NCBI GenBank assembly: GCA_003427395.1
Contig: BFEA01000635.1
Span: forward strand, 440,982 to 469,043
Direction: 5' to 3'
From: Chara braunii
Lineage: Eukaryota; Streptophyta; Charophyceae; Charales; Characeae
Length of the DNA stretch: 28,062 nt
In this document: positions 1-8,510 of the stretch, piece after piece
Position numbering within the stretch: the stretch's first letter is position 1
How the letters are laid out: every line of letters begins with the position of its first letter
The notes under the pieces: generated by a model
The model's input: the letters and a program-made list of their open reading frames with translations, nothing else
The model's database searches: none
Told to the model about the DNA's origin: nothing
Translations under genes and position numbers: made by a program

Positions 1-145
1 ACTCTAGTTGAACAGCGAGTCAATTCGCAGTTATCGAGGTCGATATCAGGTCGTGATCTGTTTGGTGACTGACCACCTTTAAGAAGTGGTAGACCACCTT
101 CAAGAAGTGTCAACCTTCACGAAGTACCAAACAGTCGTCGGTCAA
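1..145 (+). repeat. Left terminal inverted repeat (outer tip)
   Basis: Bases 4-30 match the reverse complement of 27945-27971 with one mismatch in 27. Bases 60-88 match the reverse complement of 27910-27938 with two mismatches in 29. A further block ending in CAAACAGTCGTCGGTC (about 128-143) also recurs inverted near 27887. The first 13 bases, ACTCTAGTTGAAC, recur exactly inverted at 24353-24365. The tip contains a dyad at 11-32 of the same form as the motif dispersed through the window (AACAGCGA, six bases, TCGCAGTT). No flanking sequence is visible to the left, so a target-site duplication cannot be judged. Confidence 0.75.
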
Positions 146-147
146 AG

Positions 148-1250
148 GACTCCAGTGCCAAAAGCATTCTTAGGGGACCTTGCGGTCGTGTTCAGAACAT
201 ATTGGTGTAGCACTAGAGCTCACCAAGTAGTTCTGGATGTCGGTTATATCGACACATCATAAGATGCCTTACAAGCAAGCAGCGACTGCTTGCAGGACCT
301 TCTACCCGGTATGGATCTTTGAGAGCAGAGTTTCGCACTCCACCGTGAGATCCACGTCGGATAGGTGGACCGGCCATCCTACCGCTGTTAGCTGTAGTCA
401 TTTTGAGGGAGTCGATGAGGTGAGGACCCGACAAAGAAAACTCTCAATGGACTTTGCTGCCGTGTTTTTGCAACTTAGTGGCGTAGCACTAGATGCTCAC
501 CAAGGAATTCTGGATGTCGTTTATATCGACAAATCATAAGGTGCCTAACAAGCAAGCAGCGGCTGCTTGCATAACCTTCTACCCGGTGTGGATCTTTGAG
601 AGCAACGTTTCGCACTCCACCGTGAGATCCACATCGGATAGGTGGACCTGCCGTCCTACCGCTGTCAGCTGTAGTCATCTTGAGGGAGTTGACGAGGTGA
701 GGACCCGACAAAGAACACTGTCAAGGGACTTTGGTGCCATGTTTGGAATATATTGGTGTAGCAGTAGATGCTCACTAAGCAGTTCTGGATGTCTGTCATA
801 TCGACACATCATAAGATGCCTTATAAGCAAGCACCGGCTGCTTGCAGGACCTTCTACCCGGTGTGGATCTTTGAGAGCAGAGTTCCGCACTCCACCGTGA
901 GATCCACATCGGGTAGGCGGACCTGCCATCCTACCGCTGTTGGCTGTAGTCATCTTGAGAGTCGATGTGGTGAGGACCCGACAAAGAACACTCTTAGGGG
1001 ACCTTGCGGTCGTGTTCAGAACATATTGGCGTAGCACTAGATGCTCACCAAGCAGTTCTGGATGTCGGTTATATCGACACATCATAAGATGCCTTACAAG
1101 CAAGCAGCGGCTGCTTGCAGGACCTTCTACCCGGTGTGGATCTTTGAGTGCAGAATTTCGCACTCCACCGTGAGATCCACATCGGATAGGCGGACCTGCC
1201 ATCCTACCGCTGTTGGCTGTAGTCATCTTGAGAGTCGATGAGGTGAGGAC
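148..1250 (+). repeat. Subterminal tandem repeat, about 4 units of about 275 bp
   Basis: Four imperfect units begin near 148, 436, 713 and 985. Each carries the landmarks CACTAGATGCTCACCAAG, ATATCGACACATCATAAG, GGACCTTCTACCCGG and TGAGGACCCGAC. Each unit contains a near-perfect 19-base palindrome, exact at 552-570 (arms GCAAGCAGC and GCTGCTTGC around one G) and again at 1100-1118. Each also has a second weaker dyad with arms GTGGATCT and AGATCCAC. The same unit occurs inverted, in about two copies, at 23640-24190. Open frames through these units on both strands reflect the repeat and are not supported as genes. Confidence 0.9.
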
Positions 1251-1400
1251 CCGACGATGTTCCAATTGGGACGTGCTCTTGTTTCGTGATGTGCATGTGC
1301 TTACAGGCGGTGCGTTCGATCCCCTACTCGACGTGAAGCAAAGCGCGAGGGAATTGCTCAAGGCTCACACCAGAAGTGCGATTGAACTCGCACTTTGATG
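1249..1400 (+). repeat. Inner part of the long left inverted repeat, with a perfect dyad
   Basis: Bases 1249-1304 match the reverse complement of 23589-23644 with one mismatch in 56, the strongest inverted match in the window. Downstream, 1374-1395 is a perfect AAGTGCGA, six bases, TCGCACTT dyad. The inverted right-hand counterpart has the same dyad at 23458-23479. The inverted repeat therefore spans well over a kilobase and differs between ends mainly in the number of internal tandem units. Confidence 0.8.
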
Positions 1401-1564
1401 GAGAAGCAGTTGCGCAGTCCATCAGCGCGACAATTTAATATGGACATTGGCTTGTCATTTCTATATCACAGGTTGAAAACGCCATCAAATCTTTCTGTGT
1501 AGAAGATTCATATCCATTCATACAAGTATCTCTTGTCATCGCAAACAACGAGATGAAAACATCT

Positions 1565-2460
1565 CAAGTCAAATTGCAAAGCACACAGAGACATCGCAAA
1601 CATCGAGGTGAAAACATCTCAAGTTGCGCACTGTTTTTCCAAAGGTTAAGACTCAGAGCAGACGATCAGTTTCCAGATACCATTCTATGCAGATAATTCA
1701 TTCAAGGGCAAATTGCAAAGCACAGAGACTTTCCAAATTGAACGCAAAATATCATACAATGCCACATTGCAAAGTGCACGGAGGTTTTCCAAAAATCACA
1801 AAGTACATGGAGCCAAAGTGCGAATATGTTCTCATTTCCCATATGGAGCCAACAGTTCAATCACAAATGCACGGCATCCAAAGTGCGAATATGTTCGCAT
1901 TTCTTATACGGAAACAACAACCAGCATCAAGTGGAGAGCACGAGATGTATTCCGGGGATAACGAAATTGACAATCATTTAGTGCAGCGCTGGATCCGTTA
2001 CACAACTTCAAGCACAAGTCAAATTGCAAAGCACACAGAGACATCACAAACATCGAGGTGAAAACATCTCAAGTTGCCTAGTGTTTTTCCAAAGGTGAAG
2101 TCTCACAGCACACGAACAGGTACCAGAAACCATTCAATGCAGAAAATTCATTCGAGGGCAAATTGCAAAGCACACAGAGACGTTTCAAAAAGTCATTGAA
2201 CGCGAAATATCATACAATCCCATATTACAAAGTGCACGGAGACTTTCCAAATATCACAAAGTACATGGAGCCAAAGTGCGAATATGTTCTCATTTCTCAC
2301 ATGGAACCGACAGTTCAATCACAAATGTACGGCATCCGAAGTGCGAATATGTTCGTATTTGTCATACGGAAACAACAACCAGCATTCCCTGGAGAGCACG
2401 AGATGTATTCCGGGGATAACAAAATTGGTGATCACTCAGTGCACCGCTGAACCAGTAAAA
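1565..2460 (+). repeat. Two tandem copies of an about 450-bp subterminal unit
   Basis: The block starting at 1565 (CAAGTCAAATTGCAAAGCAC) starts again at 2015, and the two run in parallel to about 2460. Shared landmarks are GAGGTGAAAACATCTCAAG, GGCAAATTGCAAAGCAC, CACAAAGTACATGGAGCC and GAGATGTATTCCGGGG. Bases 2092-2272 also match the reverse complement of about 23035-23205, so the unit belongs to the long inverted ends. Each copy carries two diverged dyads of the dispersed motif (1816, 1881, 2274, 2339). Open frames here are repeated with the unit and look non-coding. Confidence 0.8.
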
Positions 2461-3351
2461 CAACTTCAAGCACACATACATTCTGGCGACAATTGGTTTC
2501 CGAATGGAGAACAAGTTCGCAACTGTCATAAGGAACCAACAGACAACATTCAATCGAAACAAACAGAGGGGGTGAACCTTAAAACGGGGCGGCACACGCA
2601 GAACAAGGACGAGCCAAAACATATGAAAGCTAGGTGGTCGGGGTGGGGCGGGGGAGAGGGGCTTTCACACAACAAAGTCTCGCGAACGAAAGAGATAAGC
2701 ACGAAACAATTTGGCGACCAAGAATAAATCGTCGATATCTTTCACATGAGTAAAAGAGGAGCACAACCTCGAAATGAACAAACGCAGCACGGTGCTGCCG
2801 CGGTCTGAGAGGACATAAGGAGAACAACCCGAAAATAAACAAAAGGAGCACAAAGTTGGGATATTCACATCCGATATGTAAGCGTCTACTTAAAAGGAAC
2901 TGCACCACGTGGCTGGGATATTTACATCGGCATCTAAGCTTCTACTTCACGTAAGAGTCCGCTGCTACCCTCTAGCTGATGTTGCGCGGCAAGCAATGAG
3001 AACAACCCAAAAACAAACAAAGGAAGCACGGCGCTGCCTAAAGTTCTACGAGTAAAGATGACAGGTTCCACGAAATGAAGAACCCTTAAAAAATTGATAC
3101 AGCACGAGGCTGGGATATTCACATCGACACCTAAGCCTGTACTTGACCAAAACGTCCACTGCAATCCAGCACCTCATGAAAACAACAGCACATTTCGAAC
3201 TGGCTGACTGCTAGATCAAGTGGGAATAGATTCGCACTTCTGCTTATGGCATTTCGAGAAAAAAACTACGCGTATTTTTACAACAGTGGTATCACTCAGC
3301 GCCTAGAAGTATGTCCACCGCAATCCTCAGCCGGATGTTTGGAATGTCGCT
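2461..3351. other. Intergenic stretch with degenerate repeats, no gene seen
   Basis: A short motif with AAACAAA, GGAGCAC and TGGGATATTCACATC recurs in diverged form near 2770-2875, 2840-2940 and 2998-3130. A G-rich patch lies at 2636-2660. A single dyad with one mismatched arm base lies at 3218-3239 (AAGTGGGA, six bases, TCGCACTT), just past the 3' end of the minus-strand protease gene. I see no convincing coding sequence. Confidence 0.6.
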
Positions 3352-4454
3352 TTAGGCTATCGGAAATGGTGGCGGACAGCCGCGTGCAAGAAATCTAGCG
3401 AAGACGAGCATGAAAACATCGCAGCTCGACCCGTCCGATTGTTCAGGGACACCACGAACAACCACCTTGGGCTCCTGGAGATCCACTTTCGTTTTTGGAC
3501 CATAATGACAAACTGCTTCATCACGGAGGTATTGCGTGAAGTTCGCAATCACATCGGAACAAAAACTGCCATCGTCTTATACGAGAGAGTCATAGTACTC
3601 CAGCCGTTGTTCTCGGAGACACAATAGGGTCCAATGCACTCCATGTTTATGGACAGGAATCAAGACCATCTCGTGCGAGAAAATATCCACATCTTTTGTC
3701 CATCTCGCAACCCAATCATGTCGATAGCCGCCACGGACGAGCTTGGTGTAGAAAAATGGACTGAAAATGTAAAGAGAGGGACACCCAGGCAACGCAGCGT
3801 TGGCAAGCAAGGCCAAGTACGACTCCACCACCTCGTCGGAAAGCCATTCCCCCTGAACAAGAGTTCGAAGACTTTTTCTGCCCAACGGAATTGAACTGAC
3901 CCCTTTCCGAACCGAGCACACCACCTCGTGGCCGTTGCTGTAATCTCCACAGACGTTCCACAACATTCTCAAGTCCGTAGCGCTAAGCTCCGCAGTAGGC
4001 AACGGAACGCAAAAACATGATGTAGCCCCAGCTGCACAAACACCCACGAACAAGTGTGAGGAGTGAGCACAAACCCCGTGGTGGAATGGCTAAGAACTGT
4101 CTGCCCTTCTCCCATAAAACTTGTATCCCCGCTTGTTGAATGTGTCCTTCGCGATGTACTTAGGACACGGGTCTTTCAAGACACCCCGTTTGCCATCGTC
4201 ATCAGACCCGTCAGACAAAGCAGTAACGCTCTCAATAGACGCAGCCAAATGTTTCCGCAGACCTTCCTCCTTGTCTATTCCACAAACCTTCAGAACCCTG
4301 ACAGTTCTCTGGGAAAGGCGAGGCATCTGGACTCTTTTAAACAACCCTACACTTGACGACTTCTTCTGTGAAGCGGCCAATGACCTCCCTGAAAGGCGTT
4401 TCTCGCGCACGACTTTTAAAGGCTTCATGGGCAGGGACATTAACGACCTCACAC
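3352..4454 (-). pseudogene. Ulp1/SENP-type (C48) cysteine protease, interrupted by in-frame stops
   Basis: Reading leftward from 4454 in one frame, the protein has a basic N-terminal part (4454-4093) and then a Ulp1 protease domain (about 3960-3352). The family signature WLSDEVVESYL precedes the core. The catalytic set is visible: His in HGVHWTLL (codon 3634-3636), Asp in EYYDSL (3589-3591), Gln in PEQSDGSSC (3439-3441) and Cys at 3421-3423. Spacings are normal for the family (about 15 residues His to Asp, 56 Asp to Cys). The usual Gly after the Cys is Asp. C48 proteases cleave SUMO-like modifiers; many plant and algal transposons carry one. In-frame stops sit at 4090-4092 (TAG) and 3577-3579 (TAA), the latter between catalytic Asp and Gln, yet homology continues in the same frame across it. 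The copy is therefore probably non-functional. In 4337-4454 a second frame is also open, so the exon structure there is uncertain. It may be the C-terminus of the larger upstream gene or a separate gene. Confidence 0.75.
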
Positions 4455-4662
4455 CTGTAGAACATAGAAAACAACCCACAGCCCACAAGTTTTTTTTTAA
4501 CTAGTGGTAACAGGTACATTAGCCCATGACATCAATTTGGATGAACACAGAGCTGGCCAGTGACAGATATGCAAGTGGTCCTATTCACAAATCTTACCGT
4601 GCTCGGGAACCCTTTGAGGGAACTCGCCCTCCTGTCGCGCCACTGCGCCAACGTCCACTCAC
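4455..4662 (-). other. Candidate 208-nt GT-AG intron (minus strand)
   Basis: Reading the minus strand, the donor is GTGAGT starting at 4662, directly after an open coding frame ending CTCGAATC. The acceptor is a pyrimidine-rich TTGTTTTCTATGTTCTACAG ending at 4455. Joining the exons puts the downstream sequence in the frame beginning S-C-E-V-V-N-V, which is open to 4337. The frame that continues into the protease is a different one, so either this splice or the downstream frame has been altered. Splicing is inferred from signals only. Confidence 0.5.
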
Positions 4663-5606
4663 GATTCGAGGTTTTGGACCTCGGTCACGGCTGTGTCGCT
4701 AACCAGCTCGGTGGCAGCTAAGTCGCTTGGCAAGTCGATGGGTTCATGAAGCACCATTTCCCGATCGGTACTGAGGACAGATGCTCGATCACCCTGTTCT
4801 TCACCACAACCGGTGGACGGAGAATTATGATCTTTCCGCTATGGATCCATCTTGATGCTGACGGTCACCTCACCGCCTTCCACGGAGGATTCAAAATTCT
4901 GCATCTCGGCCACGCCTGAGTCGTTATCCAGCTCGGTGGCTGCAGAGTCGTCACCAAACTCTATTGCTTCATGAAGCACCATTCCCCGAGAGGTGCTCAC
5001 GACAGACGCTCGACCACCCTGTTCTTCACCGCAACGGGTGGGCGAAGAATCACCATCTTTCCACTGTGGATCCGCCCGGATGTCGGCAGTCACCTCACAG
5101 CCTTCCACCACGGGTTCTCCACCTTTCTCATCGCCATGAACCCGAGCTTCCACCGCGGGTTCTTCTTCGTCTTCATCGTCGCCAAGAACGGAAGCTTGCA
5201 CGGACGTCCACTGGCCTCCCTTAACGACACCCTCTCGCGTCGTGGCCACAACCGAGCGACTGTGCAGAACCTCTTCGGACGTCCCGCTCACCAGCGCTCG
5301 TGCGTGGAGCCATTTCACGTCTTCACGAGCCGGCCCATGATGAGTGTCCTCTCCCCGCTGTACAGCATGCGTTTCCCCCGGAGCTCCTGCACGCTCGCTG
5401 TCAGTGTCCACGGACGCACCCTCCGAAGCATGACGTTCACACTCGCTACCCCCGGTCTCCAACACTTGGCGAGACTGCCAGCATTGAGTTTCCTCTTCCC
5501 GATGTACAGCACGCGTTCCCGGAGAGCGCTCGTCTTCCCCAGGAGTGTGACATTCGTTCTCGCTACCCACGGTCTCCAACACTTCTGGAGCGGGCCCCTC
5601 CAGCAC
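4663..5606 (-). pseudogene. Acidic, low-complexity linker protein region with internal tandem repeats
   Basis: The frame is rich in Glu, Asp, Gly, Ser and Thr and has no recognisable domain. A near-identical segment occurs twice, at about 4925-5095 and 4700-4870 (offset 225 bases), each with GCGEEQG followed by MVLHE. The first reads D-P-Q-W-K-D; in the second the equivalent glutamine codon is TAG (4839-4841), and the frame stays open beyond it to the splice-like donor at 4662. The stop is thus a visible CAG-to-TAG change relative to the sister repeat. Another repeat, VLETVGSE against VLETGGSE, lies near 5570 and 5460. It probably links the methyltransferase-like region and the protease, or forms the N-terminus of the protease gene. 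Confidence 0.5.
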
Positions 5607-5631
5607 GTCGCGAGACCGCCAGTCTCGAGTC

Positions 5632-6663
5632 TCAACACATCGAGCAAGGCAACCCTGTGTCCAACTGAAGATGCGGGGGCCAGGACGTCACATTTTCTTG
5701 GCCCCGCGAAACTGTTGCGCGAGGAGCACTTATGGCGGAGGGCGACGTCAGCAAATCCGAATGTATTCGGAGTTTGTGGCGGTCCCCCGAGCCGAGGGAA
5801 CCCGAGGTCACACCTTCGCTCCTTCGCAATGCAGGCACCCCGCCCTCCAGGCAAAACGAAGATGCGCCCTTTTTCAGGAGAAAGGTGTTGAGCACAGGAG
5901 ACCTCTGCTGCGCACGGCGGGATGGACTCTCCTGGGCAACGGGAAACAAACTCCTCGCAGACAAGTGCGAATCTACTCGCACTTGATCAGACGTAAGGGT
6001 GGCCTCGGCTCGCATGTCGGAATCTCGACTCCCTACGTAGTGGGGGTCAGTTTCCATATACTGGGGACTCCCGGACGTTCTACGCTTTCCGCCCGACCCC
6101 TTCCCGCCCGACAGCTTCCCGCCCGACCCCTTTCCGCCCGACCCGTTTCCGCCGGACGCCTTCTCAACCGACGATGTCTCGCCCGTCCCCTTCCCAGCAA
6201 ACTGTGAGCCGTCTCCTCCGCCACCTCCTTCGTCTCCTTCGTCTCCTCCACCACCCCCTCCCGGATGCTGACCGTCCGGCGGAGGTTGCGGCATGCGCCA
6301 GTCAATGCCACGAGACGGTGCCGTTTCGAGTGCGTAGAAAGGCACTCGAAACTCCAACATGTTGTTGGCGTACAACTCATGTAGCTTTTGTTCTGCATAC
6401 GCATCGACGTCCTGATCGTTCCTCTCGGGGTTCATGAGACTCAAATGCTCCGCCAGAGCAGTTCTTGCCTTTCTCTTAAATGCACCCGCTCCCTGTCTCT
6501 TCAGTCCACTCCACTTGTCATCGGCCTCCTTTATTGCCATGACCCATATTCCATTCCTCACAGCAGGTTGGAATATCCTTGGGTGCCAGACGACGTTGTG
6601 TCCCCAGACATCCTCCGACGTGAACCGGTGATGCTTGCCGAAGAAGTAGAGTCTGTCATTCTG
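5632..6663 (-). pseudogene. Trp-rich conserved segment plus Gly/Lys/Ser-rich tail, same frame as the methyltransferase-like region
   Basis: Immediately after the TAG at 6664-6666 the same frame continues with Q-N-D-R-L-Y-F-F-G-K-H-H-R-F, then WGHNVVWHPRIFQ, WVMAIKEADDKW and an Arg/Lys-rich stretch (6663 to about 6340). This looks like a folded domain, but I do not recognise it. It then becomes low complexity: a Pro/Gly-rich patch, an acidic Gly patch and a run of GGKGS-type repeats (about 6075-6195). The last part (5632-6030) contains two copies of the 22-base dyad (5963-5984, perfect; 5753-5774, diverged), which are otherwise intergenic. The coding region may therefore really end near 6030, with 5632-6030 as spacer. 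There is no Met at the frame opening, which argues for continuity with the upstream frame. Confidence 0.45.
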
Positions 6664-8260
6664 CTAGGTATCATGGTCCACAGGGAGCCTGTCACAAGGT
6701 TCGTGATCATAGTCTCTCTCTTCCTCCCCGTCATCAAACGATTGGTCGTCGACTGGTTCGCCCTGAAACACACGCTTCAAACCGGCAGGGGACGTGGTAT
6801 ATCTCCGAGGGCCACCTTCCTCTTCATCACCAACCTGTCCAACCACCCGAGGAAGTGGCATGGACTCGAAATCGAAGGTTTCGGAGTCGCTCAGCTCCTC
6901 CATGTCTTCAGCGTCGAAAGGGTCGTCCTCGTCAAACTGTGACTTGTAGTTTTCGAGAGTGAGCGGTTCGGCCAGCGTGAAGTAAACGTGCTCCAGCCTT
7001 CTCAGGAAGTGCGAGACAGACTCTCTGGGTGCACCGTGGTACCAATTGAGCACAGCGAACACCAGGTTTCTTCGTCGACTGTATTCGAGGTCGGTTGGAC
7101 CAGGTGGTCCGGGTCCGAAAACGAAGTCCCAAACGTCCGTCCATTCGCTCCCCGGCAATTTCCAATACATGTCACGTTTGGAATCCCAGTTTCGTTCGCC
7201 GGTGGTCTGGACAAACTCGCAAGCATTGCGAGTGTTTGCAACGTGTGCCTTCACGAACTCGTGAAGGTAATCGATCATCTTCGCTTCCTTCTCCAACGCG
7301 ACGACGTTCCGACCGGTGCGCAGGAGTTCCCACACAACAGACGCATGCGCCTTCCCAAAGAAAAAAACAGTTTGACCAGCTTTGCAAAAGTTTTCGAGTA
7401 GACCAAGTAGACGGGACGGGTTCCGCTCCATCTCCCCGTAAGCAGGTCCTTGAGAACTTGTCACGCCGCCGTCCTCCCACATGCTACGAGAGAACCTTTC
7501 CTCTTCCACCATATCAAAACACGCCACAACCTGTCATGATGGTTCCGACGAACAGACAACTTTCGAGCGGCCCGCCACCGTGTGTTTGGCCGGACTTCGA
7601 CCATGAGCACGGGAAGGCTTTGTCGGACTACTGGCCGGGTAGACTGTGAATGTGTTGTCTTCCAGCTTCTCGCCATTAAAAATCACGTACAGGCGGTCAC
7701 ACTCCTCAACCAGCATATTGCCTTCCCGGACAGTGGCCTGCTTTTGTGCATTAGGAACCCACTTCCCTGTCCTGACGTGATGGACGCTAAGCCTGGCCAT
7801 GCCTTTCAAGAAACTGAGCTTCCAACGAGAGGGGAAAAAAATCACAAGTGCCCAGTGCGTTGGCGAAAGTGTTTGTAGAAGGCCTTGCAAGTTGGCGAAA
7901 TCGTCTTCTAGCCAGTCTGTGAGGAGTGTGGGATCACACAAATCGAGGACATACAGGTTGCACACGTAATGTTGCACAACCTCACGGATCGCAGTGACAT
8001 GACTGTGAGCTTGGGAAGGCGGAAAAGCGAAAGGAATAAGGCTGGTCACCCGGTTGAGGTCGGGCCATTTAATGTGCCTCACATCTCCGCTGACCCTGAT
8101 CGTGTCTCGAACTTCTTCTTCCGTCCGTCGCAAGATAGAACGGACAGACTTTTCGAAAGATTTAGGGAACCTGTCGTCCTCGTACAATTTCTTCGCGTCG
8201 TCGAGGGACTCCTTCTCGTGCGGAAGAGTACGTTTGCAAGTGGACCGTGTGATGCTCCGA
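6664..8260 (-). pseudogene. Permuted (beta-class) DNA methyltransferase-like region, degenerate
   Basis: One frame runs from about 8260 to 6664 with a single TGA at 7534-7536. The N-terminal half has hydrophobic strand-like NLYVLDLCDPTLLTDW (Asp-Pro near 7930-7935), which resembles motif IV (DPPY/SPPY). It is followed by WALVIFFPSRW and by TGKWVP then LVEECDRLYVIF. After the stop comes ERNPSRLLGLLENFC, then VFFFGKAHASVVWELLRTG and RNVVALE (about 7365-7296). This resembles the C-terminal motif X/I block of beta-class N4/N6 methyltransferases (K-P-x-x-L, F-x-G-x-G, G-R-x-x-x-x-E). The order IV then I fits the permuted class. Both key motifs are changed (DPTL for DPPY, FFGKAH for FxGxG), so catalysis is unlikely even without the stop. 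The assignment rests on motif order by eye. The C-terminus (about 6950-6664) is acidic. Confidence 0.5.
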
Positions 8261-8510
8261 CCATGTCTTTAATTCCAGGTTTATGCTGACGCTTCAGATG
8301 ACCGCCCGCGGATTGCACGAACACTCCCCGTAGTGCGAGAATGTCATCGAGGATCGACAGTTTCTCGACATCGGTCATGTCGACGAGAAACTGCCAACAG
8401 AACATGTCTGGCTCCTTCACAACCACGAAAAACTTGTCGTCCGCTTGCGTTTTCTTTTTGGTCGGAGGCGGCGGGACCCGGACCAGCCACCTCATCTTCG
8501 TTTCACCAGC
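8230..8510 (-). pseudogene. Frame-shifted coding segment joining the ParB-like and methyltransferase-like parts
   Basis: Between the end of the long upstream frame (stop at 8492) and the start of the methyltransferase-like frame near 8260, coding character shifts into a third frame. It reads MRWLVRVPPPPTKKKTQADD, then KFFVVVKEPDMFCWQFLVDM, then TDVEKLSILDDILALRGVF. This would be the N-terminus of the methyltransferase-like domain. The frame changes near 8490-8510 and again near 8230-8260 could be one-base indels or short introns; I see no convincing splice pair. The three frames overlap only slightly, which supports one original gene. Confidence 0.5.

Noticed and set aside
148-1250. CRISPR-like array
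   Set aside because: The units are about 275 bases with no short repeat and unique-spacer pattern, and the genome is eukaryotic.
213-1361. Several open frames on both strands, up to 228 codons
   Set aside because: They repeat with the 275-bp tandem unit and translate to the same low-information peptide several times over.
1624-2727. Open frames of 82-147 codons
   Set aside because: They follow the 450-bp tandem units and the inverted-repeat blocks, with no domain or conserved start.
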